Positions 54,336-64,000 of a stretch of 64,000 nucleotides of DNA are shown here, in pieces. The translations under genes and the position numbers were made by a program. Under the pieces are notes generated by a model. It had not been told where the DNA came from. It did no database searches and saw only the letters and a program-made list of their open reading frames with translations. The stretch's first letter is position 1. Every line of letters starts with the position of its first letter. Source of the DNA: Alteromonadaceae bacterium XY-R5 (GTDB lineage Bacteria > Pseudomonadota > Gammaproteobacteria > Enterobacterales > Alteromonadaceae); assembly GCA_001660395.1 (NCBI GenBank), contig LXWE01000002.1, positions 620,001 to 684,000 of the forward strand. The letters are read 5' to 3'.

Positions 54336-55718
54336 ATGTCGAAAACGTCATTAACCTTACTGATTGCGCTGGCCTGTGCCCTTGGCCTGGCGGTACTATT
54401 AAGCGCCGCGGGCCAGCCGCAACCGGTTGTTGCCACAGCAGCCATCACCTTATTTACCGCTATCCTGTGGGTCACTGAAGCCATTCCTATTCCGGCGGCA
54501 TCGTTAATCCCGTTTGTGGCATTTCCGGCCTTTGGTGTCATCAGTCATGGTGATGCAGCAACGGCATTAGGCAATCCGGTGATCATCCTGCTGATGGGCG
54601 CATTTATGCTCTCCAAAGGCCTGGAAAAGTCGAATGTGCATAACCGTCTTGCGGTGTATATGTTGCATTTAACCGGCACTGGCAATGCAAGGGTGATGAT
54701 CCTGGCCTTTATGCTGACCTCGGCGGTGTTAAGTATGTGGATCTCCAACACCGCCACTTGCCTGATGTTACTGCCGATTGCTCTGGCGATTTTAAAAAGT
54801 AACTCAGATACCGCCTTTAAAACCGCGTTGTTATTGGGCATCGCCTATGCCTCCAGCCTTGGGGGGATCGGTTCGCCTGTGGGGACGCCGCCTAACGTGA
54901 TTTTTATGAGTGTGTATCAGGAAACTTTTGGCACAGAGATCACCTTTCTCACCTGGATGAAAACCGGTGTGCCTATTGTGATTATCGGGATCCCGCTGAT
55001 GGCCTGGTGGCTGACCCGTAATGTTGTCAGTGCCGGCAGTTTCTCATTGCCACAAATTGGTAGCTGGCAACCCCAGGAAAAAAGGGTGCTGACAATTTTC
55101 GCGCTGGTAGTAGTAGCGTGGATTGTACGGCCTTATGTCAGTAGCTGGTTGGGCTTAAGTGCAATTGGTGATGGCACTGTGGCACTGGCGGGTGTGGCGG
55201 CCATGTTCTTACTGCCTAATGGTCAGAAAGATATGGAAGGCAAAAGCACAGGCGAACGCCTGCTGGACTGGCAGACCACCAACACTATTCCCTGGGGCAT
55301 GTTACTGCTGTTTGCCGGTGGAATTTGTATCGCCAAAGCCTTTACTGGCTCAGGGCTCAGTATTCTGCTGGGTAACGCGTTGTCTGGTTTAACGGATTTA
55401 CCGGTCTGGCTGCTGATTTTGTGTATCTGCCTGTTTGTGACGTTCGTCACCGAGATCACGTCTAATACCGCCACCGCTACCTTGCTGATGCCTATTTTAG
55501 CCAGCGCTGCTCAGGCCAATAATATCGAGCCAGCGTTACTGATGATGCCAGCGGCCATCAGTGCCAGTTGTGCTTTTATGCTGCCGGTTGCAACGCCCGC
55601 CAATGCCATTGTCTATTCCACCGATGAATTCAAAATAAAAGCCATGGTCAGAGAAGGCTGGGTGCTGAATTTGATGGTGGCGGGAGTGGCCACTGTGGTG
55701 ATTTATCTGACTGTTTGA
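54336..55718 (+). CDS. SLC13/DASS-type sodium:anion symporter
   Basis: 460 residues, about 12 helices, with SNTATCLMLLPIALAIL and TSNTATATLLMPILASAA, the paired SNT motifs of the DASS family that bind sodium and carboxylate. It likely imports a di- or tricarboxylate, or sulfate. It follows nagZ by 31 bp. Confidence 0.9.
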   Translation: MSKTSLTLLIALACALGLAVLLSAAGQPQPVVATAAITLFTAILWVTEAIPIPAASLIPFVAFPAFGVISHGDAATALGNPVIILLMGAFMLSKGLEKSNVHNRLAVYMLHLTGTGNARVMILAFMLTSAVLSMWISNTATCLMLLPIALAILKSNSDTAFKTALLLGIAYASSLGGIGSPVGTPPNVIFMSVYQETFGTEITFLTWMKTGVPIVIIGIPLMAWWLTRNVVSAGSFSLPQIGSWQPQEKRVLTIFALVVVAWIVRPYVSSWLGLSAIGDGTVALAGVAAMFLLPNGQKDMEGKSTGERLLDWQTTNTIPWGMLLLFAGGICIAKAFTGSGLSILLGNALSGLTDLPVWLLILCICLFVTFVTEITSNTATATLLMPILASAAQANNIEPALLMMPAAISASCAFMLPVATPANAIVYSTDEFKIKAMVREGWVLNLMVAGVATVVIYLTV

Positions 55719-55792
55719 AATTAAAATGCTAATGCTGGCGTATATTGAGCACAAAAAAGGGCTGATATTTATCAGCCCTTTTTTATTCCTGA

Positions 55793-57163
55793 TTACTGCT
55801 TACTGGTAAAGCTTTCTGGCAAGTGGTAGCGGCGTACCTGTACTATCATGCCCAGCATAGGGTGGTCAAAATAGTGGATTTGGTTACTGATGATGCGACG
55901 TAATTGGTCGAAGTGATAGGTTTTGAGACGATTCGCATCTTCGATATTGCTGACGGACATCGGTCCTGCATTGGCATCTGCATCGTCCAACTTCGCGTCA
56001 TACACTGGTACCCGTAAATCCAGATCGCTGTCGATATGCAGGTAAGGCGTACGCCCGAGATTTTTCAGATACACCTTAAACAGGCCTTCTAACTCCCATA
56101 CGGCAGCGGGTTTTGGCATTCTGGTGCCATGGGTATTGTCTTTTTCGACTTCAGGGAATGGCAGGTTTTCGCCTGCCAGGACCCTATCTATTTTGGCAAA
56201 CAGGGCGTTGTTGGTGGCCTCTGCGTCGGATACCGGGATCACCTGTTCAGCCTCAGCCGTTTCATCGATAACAGGCAGGCGTTTACCGTTTGCATCAAAC
56301 CAGATGCCGTAATTGGCCCCGGCAATAATGTGCATCGCAGGGCTCTTGTTTTCACCAAACTCCACTTCCTGACGCCAGCCTAGGTGTAAAAGCGGGAAAC
56401 TGTCTTTTTGGCGACGAAGTTGCTGATAGATATCTTTCATTTCAAGGGACTTTTTCGCTAACAGATAAGGCGATATGCTGCCTTCCCATTCGGCACCATC
56501 AATCTCTACAGGCACGGCATCCGGTTCTGCGGGTTGATTAAATTGGGGTGAAAAAGGAGTACTGACCAGCATATCTTCCTCTTCATAGCGACAGGCCAGG
56601 CTAGCTGGAACCCTGACATTTTCAGGCCACAATGGCTGGGCCAGAATCTGTTGGTCGATGTCACTCAGAACGTTTTTGTCGTCTTCTTCTGCAGGAATAG
56701 CCATTGGTTGTTGTAGCTGTTCAAAGAGCTGATCGGTCTCACCGGCCTGTAGGGCTTGCCCGGCAGTGTCGGCTAAATCCATTTCGACTTGAGGCAAGTA
56801 ATCTAATGCTTCGATATACGGCACCAGATGGGCGGCTGGCAGTGGCTCAAATTTGGCAAAGCAGACAGGCAGGTTTTGACGCAGATAATCAATCTTTGGA
56901 TGAATATAATTCGTCAGCAGCTCCAGCTTACGTCTGGGCAGCTTTGTTGCCTGGGTTGGGGTGTCAAATTGTTCAGCCAGCTGTTGGGGCAGGGTGTCAC
57001 GCTTAAACAGTATGACTTCCACATCAAACCACCAATCACCTTTGGCCGAAGCCAGTGAACTCGCGGTCAGTAATGCGGCCCCCAAACATGCTTTCAGACA
57101 GGCTTTTAGCAAGAATGTAGCGCCTGTGTGATGACGAGGAGGCAGGAATGTCCGGGTTATCAT
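55793..57163 (-). CDS. csiV: CsiV family protein
   Basis: 456 residues with an N-terminal signal and the WWFDVEVILFKRD motif typical of CsiV, a peptidoglycan-associated periplasmic protein first described in Vibrio, where it activates the lytic transglycosylase or D-amino-acid response. It lies directly after mfd on the same strand, overlapping by 1 bp, as in other marine gammaproteobacteria. The middle is variable and acidic. Confidence 0.82.
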   Translation of the reverse strand: MITRTFLPPRHHTGATFLLKACLKACLGAALLTASSLASAKGDWWFDVEVILFKRDTLPQQLAEQFDTPTQATKLPRRKLELLTNYIHPKIDYLRQNLPVCFAKFEPLPAAHLVPYIEALDYLPQVEMDLADTAGQALQAGETDQLFEQLQQPMAIPAEEDDKNVLSDIDQQILAQPLWPENVRVPASLACRYEEEDMLVSTPFSPQFNQPAEPDAVPVEIDGAEWEGSISPYLLAKKSLEMKDIYQQLRRQKDSFPLLHLGWRQEVEFGENKSPAMHIIAGANYGIWFDANGKRLPVIDETAEAEQVIPVSDAEATNNALFAKIDRVLAGENLPFPEVEKDNTHGTRMPKPAAVWELEGLFKVYLKNLGRTPYLHIDSDLDLRVPVYDAKLDDADANAGPMSVSNIEDANRLKTYHFDQLRRIISNQIHYFDHPMLGMIVQVRRYHLPESFTSKQ

Positions 57164-60100
57164 TAAGCGGCCCTTAGTTGTTGGCTGAGTTCGTCGAGCA
57201 TATTAGTGATCAGTTCCAGTCGGTCTTTGGCTGACTCTGTTTTAATCGCAAACTTGAGCTTTTGTGCGCCTTCCAGTCGGTAAATGGCCGGCTGAGATTG
57301 GATCAAACGGATAATATAGCCCGGATCCACACGGGTGGTCTGGCTAAAGTCAACATAGCCACCCTGAGGCGAAGCTTCAATCTTGTCTATCCCCACCTCT
57401 TTAGCGACTAACTTCAGCTCAGCAATGGTGATCAGGTTCTTTGCCGGTTCAGGTAATAATCCGAAGCGATCAATCAGCTCAATTTGTACTTCGTTGATTT
57501 GTTTCTTATTTTTACAGCTTGCCAGCTTCTTATACAAGGACAGACGGGTATTAACATCGGCAATATAGTCTTCCGGTAGCAACGCTGGCAAACGAAGTTC
57601 GATTTCCGTGTGCATCGACAGGGCGCTGTCGAGGGTTGGCTCTTTACCGGCTTTCATGGCTTCTACTGCTTGTTCGAGCATTTCCATATACAGGCAGAAA
57701 CCGACACTGGCAATCTGGCCAGACTGGTCATCACCGAGTAATTCACCGGCACCCCGAATTTCTAAATCGTGAGTAGCCAGGGCAAAACCAGCACCCAAAT
57801 CTTCCAGCGACGAAATGGCATCCAGACGTTTCTGGGCATCTTTGGTCATACGTTTTGGATGCGGCGTCAGCAAATACGCATAGGCCTGATGGTGCGAGCG
57901 TCCAACGCGGCCGCGCAACTGGTGCAACTGCGCCAGACCCAGATGATCGGCTCTGTCCATAATGATGGTGTTGGCTGAAGGGACGTCGATACCGGTTTCA
58001 ATGATGGTGGTACATACCAGCACGTTAAAGCGCTGATGGTAGAAGTCGCTCATGACCTTTTCCAGCTCACGTTCACGCATCTGGCCGTGGCCAATGGCGA
58101 CCCGGGCTTCTGGCACTATCTCGGCAATTTCTTTGGCGGTGTCTTCGATGCTGTCTACTTCGTTATGCAGGAAGTACACTTGACCACCACGCAGAATTTC
58201 GCGCATGATGGCTTCACGGATCAGCTCCTTATCACGCTGGCGCACAAAGGTTTTAATCGCCAGTCGGCGGGCTGGCGCAGTCGCAATTATCGACAGGTCG
58301 CGCATGCCACTTAAGGCCATATTCAGGGTGCGAGGGATCGGTGTGGCGGTCAGGGTCAGAATATCCACATCGGCGCGCAGGGCCTTGAACTTCTCTTTTT
58401 GACGTACACCGAACCTGTGTTCTTCGTCGATGATCACCAGGCCCAAATCTTTAAAGCGAATATCGTCCTGTAACAGCTTATGGGTGCCCACCACAATATC
58501 GGCTTTGCCTTCTTCGATGGCACTGACCACGCCTTTCTGATCTTTGCCGCTGACAAAGCGTGACATCACTTCAATGCGAAACGGCCAGTTGGCAAAACGG
58601 TCTTTAAAGTTTTCATAGTGCTGCTGGGCCAGCAGAGTCGTGGGGACCAGAATCGCTACCTGTTTACCGGCATTGGCGGCAATAAAGGCAGCGCGCATGG
58701 CCACTTCGGTTTTACCAAAGCCCACATCCCCACAGACCAGACGATCCATGGCGTTTTTGCTGCCCATGTCGTTGATGACGGCATTGATGGCCTGCAACTG
58801 ATCGGCGGTTTCTTCAAACGGGAAGCTATCGGCAAAGCCCTGATAATCTTCCCAGTTAATTTGATAGGCGTAACCTGGTTTAGCCGCACGGCGGGCGTAT
58901 ACATCGAGCAACTGGGCGGCCACATCACGGACTTTTTCCGCGGCCTTTTTGCGGGCTTTGGCCCAGGTATCTGTGCCCAACGTATTCAGGGGCGCATGCT
59001 CAAGGTCTCCACCTGTGTAGCGGCTGATCAAATGCAGCGATGCCACCGGCACATACAACTTGGCCTCTTTGGCGTACTGAATGCACACGTATTCGGTGGT
59101 AATGCCGCCCGCATCCAGAGTTTGTAAGCCAGTATAACGGCCTACGCCATGCTCTAAATGCACCACTGGCTGACCTAAGGATAATTCCGCCAGGTTGCGT
59201 ATGATGGCGCTCTCGTCGGTGGCCTGTTGTTTATCGCGTAAACGGCGCTGGCTGATTTTATGGCCGAGGAGTTCGGTTTCAGTAATAAACGCCAGCTTGC
59301 CATCGGCGTCATCAAGTAAAAATGAGTGTTCGGCCTGGCCAACACAAATGCCAAGTAAATCGTGGCTGCTGAGGAAACCTTTCAAACTATCGTGACTAAC
59401 AGGTTTAATCCCGGCTTTAAGCAGCATTTCCAGCAGGGTTTGACGGCGGCCTTCTGACTCGGCGCTAAACAATACTTTAAAGCCCGATGCCTGCCAGTCT
59501 TCTACCCGCTGTTTCAATGGTGCCCAGGGCGCTTTGGCCTGCGGGTTAATACTGATCTCGGTCAGGGCTTCAGTGGTGTAGTTAGCGCGACCTGCCTTTT
59601 CTTCCAGTAGTGCTTGTTGCACCTTGATCCGCGGCCAGTTTTTCAAGGCGCCAAACAAATCGTCAAAGCGCAGAAACAGCTCTACCGGTGCCAGCAACGG
59701 GCGGTCGAGATTGTACTTGTGCTGTTCGTAACGTTCGCTTAAATCGGCCCAGTAAAATTCACAGGCGTCGGTTAAATCGCCCTGCATCAGCACCAGTGTA
59801 TCCGGGTGCAAATAATCAAACAGGGTGGCGGTCTGGTTAAAAAACAGTGGCAGATAATACTCAATCCCGCCGGGCATTAAGCCTTTGGTGACTTGATGCA
59901 AAATCGAATCTTTGCCGGTGGTGGCATCAAACTTATCCAGAAACTGCTGACGGAACAGGCTCAAGGCGTCTTTGTCGGTGGGGAACTCTCGCGCGGGTAA
60001 CATGCGAATGCCATCGACTTTGTCTCCCGAACGCTGAGAATCCGGATCGAATACGCGGATGGAGTCCACTTCGTCATCGAATAAATCGATACGGTAAGGG

Positions 60101-60645
60101 TGTTCCGAGCCCATCGGATATAAATCAATAATGCTGCCGCGAATGGAAAATTCACTGTGACTCATGACCTGATTGACATGGGTGTAGCCGGCACGTTCCA
60201 GATTACTGCGGAATTTAGCGATATCGAGCTTCTCGCCCGGATTTAAAATCAGCAGATACTTACTCAGGTAATCGACGGGTGCTACGCGCTGCAACAGGGT
60301 ATTGATGGGGACGATAAAGAGGCAGCGTTCGCCCTGACTAAGGCGATAAAAGGTTTCCAGACGCTGGGAAATAATGTCCTGGTGCGGCGAAAAACTGTCG
60401 TAGGGCAGGGTTTCCCAGTCGGGCAGCAATTGCACATCAATGCCATCGCCACGCAAAAAGAAGTTAATGTCCTTTTCCAGTTTAAGGGCGGTAGGGGTAT
60501 CGGCGGTAACTAACAATACCGGACCATTGGCGTCCCGGGTGGCATTGGCCATTACAAGGGCCAGACTGCTGCCATTGAGGTTGCCCCATTGAATCTGGTC
60601 GCCCTTACTTTTGGGCAACAGGGGAGAAAAAATGCTGGTTGTCAT
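57163..60645 (-). CDS. mfd: Transcription-repair coupling factor
   Basis: 1160 residues in standard order: UvrB-like N-terminal modules, the polymerase-interacting CarD-like domain (VVHLEHGVGRYTGLQTLDAGGITTEYVCIQYAKEAKLYVPV), RecG-type helicase with GDVGFGKTEVAMRAA and DEEHRFGV, and TRCF C-terminal domain. It removes RNA polymerase stalled at lesions and recruits UvrA. Confidence 0.97.
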   Translation of the reverse strand: MTTSIFSPLLPKSKGDQIQWGNLNGSSLALVMANATRDANGPVLLVTADTPTALKLEKDINFFLRGDGIDVQLLPDWETLPYDSFSPHQDIISQRLETFYRLSQGERCLFIVPINTLLQRVAPVDYLSKYLLILNPGEKLDIAKFRSNLERAGYTHVNQVMSHSEFSIRGSIIDLYPMGSEHPYRIDLFDDEVDSIRVFDPDSQRSGDKVDGIRMLPAREFPTDKDALSLFRQQFLDKFDATTGKDSILHQVTKGLMPGGIEYYLPLFFNQTATLFDYLHPDTLVLMQGDLTDACEFYWADLSERYEQHKYNLDRPLLAPVELFLRFDDLFGALKNWPRIKVQQALLEEKAGRANYTTEALTEISINPQAKAPWAPLKQRVEDWQASGFKVLFSAESEGRRQTLLEMLLKAGIKPVSHDSLKGFLSSHDLLGICVGQAEHSFLLDDADGKLAFITETELLGHKISQRRLRDKQQATDESAIIRNLAELSLGQPVVHLEHGVGRYTGLQTLDAGGITTEYVCIQYAKEAKLYVPVASLHLISRYTGGDLEHAPLNTLGTDTWAKARKKAAEKVRDVAAQLLDVYARRAAKPGYAYQINWEDYQGFADSFPFEETADQLQAINAVINDMGSKNAMDRLVCGDVGFGKTEVAMRAAFIAANAGKQVAILVPTTLLAQQHYENFKDRFANWPFRIEVMSRFVSGKDQKGVVSAIEEGKADIVVGTHKLLQDDIRFKDLGLVIIDEEHRFGVRQKEKFKALRADVDILTLTATPIPRTLNMALSGMRDLSIIATAPARRLAIKTFVRQRDKELIREAIMREILRGGQVYFLHNEVDSIEDTAKEIAEIVPEARVAIGHGQMRERELEKVMSDFYHQRFNVLVCTTIIETGIDVPSANTIIMDRADHLGLAQLHQLRGRVGRSHHQAYAYLLTPHPKRMTKDAQKRLDAISSLEDLGAGFALATHDLEIRGAGELLGDDQSGQIASVGFCLYMEMLEQAVEAMKAGKEPTLDSALSMHTEIELRLPALLPEDYIADVNTRLSLYKKLASCKNKKQINEVQIELIDRFGLLPEPAKNLITIAELKLVAKEVGIDKIEASPQGGYVDFSQTTRVDPGYIIRLIQSQPAIYRLEGAQKLKFAIKTESAKDRLELITNMLDELSQQLRAA

Positions 60646-60647
60646 TA

Positions 60648-61247
60648 CTACTGTTCGTTGCTCTTGGGTTGATTGCGCTTACGAAGTTGTTTGGTTTGCA
60701 AATGCAAACTGGCGCGCACGATAAGATCCTGATCCTGTTCGCGAATGCGGGTGAATACCAGAGATGTTACAAAGCCCTGCGCACCGGCTACGCTTTCAAT
60801 GACCTCACCGTAACAAAATACGGCGCTGGCTTCATTAGTCAGAAATACTTTGATTTCAGCGACAGTGCCAACGGGAAGTGCGTCCTGTACTGAAATAATG
60901 ATGCCACTGCCGCCAAATTCAAGACACTGATAGCGCTGGGCTGGGTCGTCTTGTTGCTGCAATACTAATGACATCAGCAGATTAATTTTGTGGGCCTGAT
61001 GGTGGAGATATTGAGTAAGCTCCTGAGCTTTATCGCCGAGAACCCGCAATGAACTGAGCATCTTGCTATCGAGTTCTGCGCCTTCAGTGGCCACCCGAAA
61101 GGCCATTGGCATATGTTCGCTGAGATCGTCTACGTCGGGTAATTGGGTATTTTCTGCCAGCGGCAGGACATTGACCTGGATCGGATAGGCGATTCGAAAA
61201 AACTGTCCAAACAGCTGCTGCTTTTGTTCCAGACTGGACGCGTCCAT
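60648..61247 (-). CDS. PilZ-like protein
   Basis: 199 residues. The C-terminal part (QRYQCLEFGGSGIIISVQDALPVGTVAEIKVFL, then VTSLVFTRIREQDQDLIVRASLHLQ) matches PilZ-type beta barrels, but the RxxxR cyclic-di-GMP motif is degenerate. I chose the ATG at 61247 with GGAG upstream on the coding strand, over a TTG-type start at 61307. It ends 3 bp before mfd and is probably co-transcribed. Confidence 0.75.
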   Translation of the reverse strand: MDASSLEQKQQLFGQFFRIAYPIQVNVLPLAENTQLPDVDDLSEHMPMAFRVATEGAELDSKMLSSLRVLGDKAQELTQYLHHQAHKINLLMSLVLQQQDDPAQRYQCLEFGGSGIIISVQDALPVGTVAEIKVFLTNEASAVFCYGEVIESVAGAQGFVTSLVFTRIREQDQDLIVRASLHLQTKQLRKRNQPKSNEQ

Positions 61248-61408
61248 TATTTCTCCATCTATACGCGCAGAGCAGAGTCTTGCGCTTGTGCCACCATGGG
61301 TGAGCACGTATTATCACTGAACAATTTTAGAGTATCCAACAGTTTACGATCTTTCGCAGGAAATTGCGGGAAATCAACAGGCTGATTAGCACAAGTATAG
61401 TGGGCTAT

Positions 61409-62620
61409 ATGTTTCAACCAGTTTCCGCATTTATTGGTATGCGTTACGCACGCGCCAGTAAAGGTAATCATTTCATTGCCTTTATTAACCTGTTTTCCGT
61501 CATCGGTATCGCCCTGGGATTAATGGCGTTGATCACTGTGTTATCGGTGATGAATGGTTTTGAAGGCCAGTTAAAACAGCGTGTATTAGGCATTAACCCG
61601 CATATTATGGTGGATACCCGCGGTGCCAGCGAGGCGCAAATTCAAGGTTTGCAGCATTTACCAGGGGTGCTGGCGAGCAGCCCAATGATTGAGGCTGAAG
61701 GCGTTATTCAGGCGTCGCAAGGGCTAAATGGGGTGCTGATCCAGGGGGTTGAACCTCAGGCGATGCAACAACATTCGGTGATTGCTGAAAATATGCTGGT
61801 GGGTAGCATGCTGGATTTGCAGCCAGGCAGTTACCGCCTGATTATTGGGCGGGCATTGTCGATGCAACTGAATCTGAATGTGGGGGATCAGGTGCGTATG
61901 ATTGCCGCAGGAGCCAGTGTCTACAGCCCTTTTGGGAACATCCCCAGTCAACGTATTTTTACCATCAGCGGTGTCTACAGTGTCGGTTCAGAACTGGATG
62001 ACAAAGTGGTGTTAATGTCGCATACCGACGCCGCGCGCCTGATGCGCACCAAGCCTCAGGATATCAGTGAAACACGTTTGTTTTTGCAGGATGCTTTTGC
62101 CTATCAGCCTGTGGTGGATGCTATCACCGCACTTGGCCTCGACTCCCACAACTGGCGCGCTCGTCAGGGACCGTTATTTGATGCGGTGAAAATGGAGAAG
62201 AACATGATGGCATTAATGTTACTGCTGATCGTAGCCGTGGCGGCGTTTAACATCGTGTCGGCTTTGGTGATGGTAGTCACGGAAAAGCAGGGGGATATTG
62301 CGATTTTACGTACCCAGGGCATGACTGCCGGTAACGTGATGCAGGTGTTTTTATACAATGGCTTATACAACGGTATTAAAGGTACTTTGTTTGGTGTGGT
62401 GGGTGGCTTGTTGTTGGTTAACCAGTTAAACAATTTATTGAAAGTATTGGGTATTCCGCTGATGTTTGGTCCCAATGGTATGGGCTTGCCTGTGGATTTG
62501 CGCTGGCAACAGGTGGGCATTCTGGTGGTGTTTAGTTTGTTACTCTGCTTTATTGCCACTCTTTATCCGGCGTTGAGGGCGATGAAAGTTAACCCCGCCA
62601 GTGCCCTGAAATACGAATAG
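61409..62620 (+). CDS. lolC: Lipoprotein-releasing permease LolC/E type
   Basis: 403 residues: an N-terminal membrane helix (FIAFINLFSVIGIALGLMALITVLSVMNGFE), a large periplasmic domain, and three C-terminal FtsX helices. It extracts lipoproteins from the inner membrane for LolA. I took the ATG at 61409 over a TTG at 61364. Unusually no lolD ATPase or second permease follows; the next gene is a phosphoribosyltransferase. Confidence 0.9.
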   Translation: MFQPVSAFIGMRYARASKGNHFIAFINLFSVIGIALGLMALITVLSVMNGFEGQLKQRVLGINPHIMVDTRGASEAQIQGLQHLPGVLASSPMIEAEGVIQASQGLNGVLIQGVEPQAMQQHSVIAENMLVGSMLDLQPGSYRLIIGRALSMQLNLNVGDQVRMIAAGASVYSPFGNIPSQRIFTISGVYSVGSELDDKVVLMSHTDAARLMRTKPQDISETRLFLQDAFAYQPVVDAITALGLDSHNWRARQGPLFDAVKMEKNMMALMLLLIVAVAAFNIVSALVMVVTEKQGDIAILRTQGMTAGNVMQVFLYNGLYNGIKGTLFGVVGGLLLVNQLNNLLKVLGIPLMFGPNGMGLPVDLRWQQVGILVVFSLLLCFIATLYPALRAMKVNPASALKYE

Positions 62621-62851
62621 CCTCTTTATTTCACGCCATTGCCCGAAGTATGAGGTGGGCAATGGCTTCAACCTAGCCATTAAGCGAGCTTTCTCCGCCT
62701 GCTTATAACTTGACCGATTAGTCAGAAAATTTGAAATAAATCCGTACAAGCATAGGGGGATTGTCTATAATGCTGCACAATTAGCATTATTTCATCTGCC
62801 TTATGCCCCTGAAGCAGATGGATCCTGAACTGACGTATTTGAGGTTTCCTG

Positions 62852-63412
62852 ATGGATAAGAAGTTTATTACCGCTCAGCAATTGCTGGAAGACTCCTACC
62901 GCCTGGCGGCGAAAGTCTATCAAGATGGTTTCCGTCCTGATTTCATTATCGGCATTTGGCGCGGTGGTGCACCTATCGGGATTACTGTGCAGGAATATTT
63001 CGATTATAAAAAGGTCGAGACAGACCATATCGCAGTGCGTACGTCGTCTTATTACGGCATCGACAAACAATCAAAGCACATTAAAGTGCACGGTCTGCAC
63101 TATTTGGTCGAAAATGCCAATGCATCTGACAAGCTACTGATTGTTGACGATGTATTTGACTCTGGTCGCAGTGTTGATGCTTTGATTAAGCAGATTAAAA
63201 AGCTGATGCGTTTAAACACCCCAGAAGACATGCGTATTGCCTGTCCATGGTTTAAACCGCAGAACAACAAGACCGAAATTACCCCGGATTACTTTGTGCA
63301 TGAGTCAGATGAGTGGCTGGTGTTCCCACACGAAGTTTCGGGCTTAACTGACGATGAAATTCGTCGTGGTAAAACGGATCTGGCTAACGTGCTGGATATT
63401 ATTCTCGACTAA
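62852..63412 (+). CDS. Purine phosphoribosyltransferase-like protein
   Basis: 186 residues. LLIVDDVFDSGRSVDAL is the PRPP-binding loop and FIIGIWRGGAPIGITVQEYF the pyrophosphate loop. It probably salvages hypoxanthine, guanine or xanthine, with the exact base unclear. An AGG upstream of the ATG provides the ribosome site. No operon partner besides the following HAD gene. Confidence 0.88.
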   Translation: MDKKFITAQQLLEDSYRLAAKVYQDGFRPDFIIGIWRGGAPIGITVQEYFDYKKVETDHIAVRTSSYYGIDKQSKHIKVHGLHYLVENANASDKLLIVDDVFDSGRSVDALIKQIKKLMRLNTPEDMRIACPWFKPQNNKTEITPDYFVHESDEWLVFPHEVSGLTDDEIRRGKTDLANVLDIILD

Positions 63413-63450
63413 ATGCGTTAGCCTCCAGGCTAAACAGCAAAATGTCATGA

Positions 63451-63477
63451 AAAAGGCCCCGGTGATGGGGCTTTTTT
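63451..63477 (+). terminator. Intrinsic terminator
   Basis: Stem AAGGCCCC/GGGGCTT with T-run, after the phosphoribosyltransferase gene. Confidence 0.8.
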
Positions 63478-63520
63478 GTGTGCTGATTTTGCTATGCTGG
63501 ATGAAAACAAGGAAGAGCAG

Positions 63521-64000
63521 ATGACTCACGAACTGGCACTGTTTGATTTTGATGGCACGTTAACTCATTCCGACAGCTTTCAGCGTTTTTTGCGGTACAG
63601 CGTGTCGCAAACACGTATTCGCCGTCATGGCTGGCGTTTAGCGCCGGCACTGTTTGCCTGCAAATGGGGGTGGATTGGCCCCTCAATTTTGCGCCAGCAG
63701 GCCATTAAGCTGGCATATAAGGGCAGACAATTTTCTGAACTTGAAGCGTTGGGTCGGCACTTTGCTGAGCAGGTATTGCCAACCCTTGAAGATAGCCAGC
63801 GTATGCAGGCGTTTTTCCGTCATCTTGAGCAGGGCCATGATATAGCGATTGTGTCAGCGTCTTTGGATCTGTATTTGAAACACTGGAGTGAGAAATTCGG
63901 CGTTACCTTGTTGTGCAACCGTCTGGAAGTGAAAAATGGGATTTGCACAGGACGATATCAGGGCAAAGATTGTGGCGGAGCCGAAAAGGCCGCGCGGGTG
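63521..64000 (+). CDS. HAD-IB family phosphatase (3' partial)
   Basis: The gene runs off the window end with 160 codons visible. FDFDGTLTHSDSFQRFLRY is motif I with both Asp residues, and IAIVSASLDLYL is motif II, as in HAD-IB phosphatases related to SerB. AGGAAG precedes the ATG at 63521. Substrate unknown, possibly a lipid or sugar phosphate. Confidence 0.88.
   Translation, partial: MTHELALFDFDGTLTHSDSFQRFLRYSVSQTRIRRHGWRLAPALFACKWGWIGPSILRQQAIKLAYKGRQFSELEALGRHFAEQVLPTLEDSQRMQAFFRHLEQGHDIAIVSASLDLYLKHWSEKFGVTLLCNRLEVKNGICTGRYQGKDCGGAEKAARV

Noticed and set aside
57769-59395. Several long antisense frames across mfd
   Set aside because: Shadows of mfd codon bias, without ribosome sites or plausible domains.
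1-64000. CRISPR arrays, tRNA or rRNA genes
   Set aside because: No regularly spaced repeats with unique spacers, and no tRNA or rRNA signatures seen by eye.

Overview
The window looks like a chromosomal segment of a marine gammaproteobacterium of the Alteromonadaceae (Alteromonas-like). This rests on gene content and order: dapB-carA-carB-greA, an HdfR-type LysR regulator, a CsiV-mfd-PilZ-LolC block, NagZ, TonB-dependent and chemotaxis receptors, and a secreted polysaccharide-related lipoprotein set. No rRNA, tRNA or CRISPR array was recognised. The assignment is an inference from families, not a database result.

Layout. (1) 1-4.8 kb: a large acidic exported protein with a discoidin-like and three LamG domains (5' end outside the window), an isolated MSHA-like prepilin and a DUF1080 lipoprotein. 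(2) 4.9-7.6 kb, minus strand: a GntR (YtrA-type) regulator, ABC ATPase and membrane protein with overlapping genes and a palindromic operator. (3) 8-12 kb: two paralogous cysteine-nucleophile alpha/beta hydrolases, a membrane-anchored flavodoxin, an AraC regulator and a small protein. (4) 12.3-17.15 kb: seven integron gene cassettes, all on the plus strand, in two adjacent arrays (three plus four cassettes) with recognisable attC sites but no integrase in the window. The arrays share similar left flanks and an identical right flank. (5) 17.3-18.5 kb: small membrane proteins of unknown role. (6) 18.6-30.5 kb: a catabolic locus. It has a DUF4861 lipoprotein diverging from a GH105-type unsaturated uronyl hydrolase, then a probable operon of RidA, an unknown TIM-barrel-like protein, an SDR, a D-serine-deaminase-like PLP enzyme, an N-acyl-D-amino-acid deacylase, a Na+/solute symporter, 2-keto-3-deoxygalactonate kinase and the 6-phosphate aldolase. 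(7) 30.5-38 kb: diguanylate cyclase, chemoreceptor, an IS200-type element, a DUF3718 protein, a CDP-glycerol transferase-like protein, HdfR and small proteins. (8) 38-45.6 kb: dapB-carAB-greA housekeeping genes and an M19 dipeptidase. (9) 45.8-51.8 kb: a frameshifted TonB receptor, a palindrome-flanked repeat, a CZB chemoreceptor, and an ABC ATPase with an in-frame amber stop followed by its permease. (10) 51.8-64 kb: hemN, nagZ, an SLC13-type transporter, csiV, mfd, a PilZ-like protein, a LolC-type permease, a phosphoribosyltransferase and a HAD phosphatase cut by the window end.

The most unusual feature is the integrase-less double cassette array. Its cassette boundaries can be proved internally: the bases after each G|TT junction are complementary to the R'' box of the attC ending that same cassette. 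Second is the 21-30 kb operon, which joins uronate/KDGal catabolism to D-amino-acid release and deamination. RidA would detoxify the enamine made by the PLP enzyme, suggesting a substrate such as a D-amino-acid-decorated uronic polysaccharide (inference).
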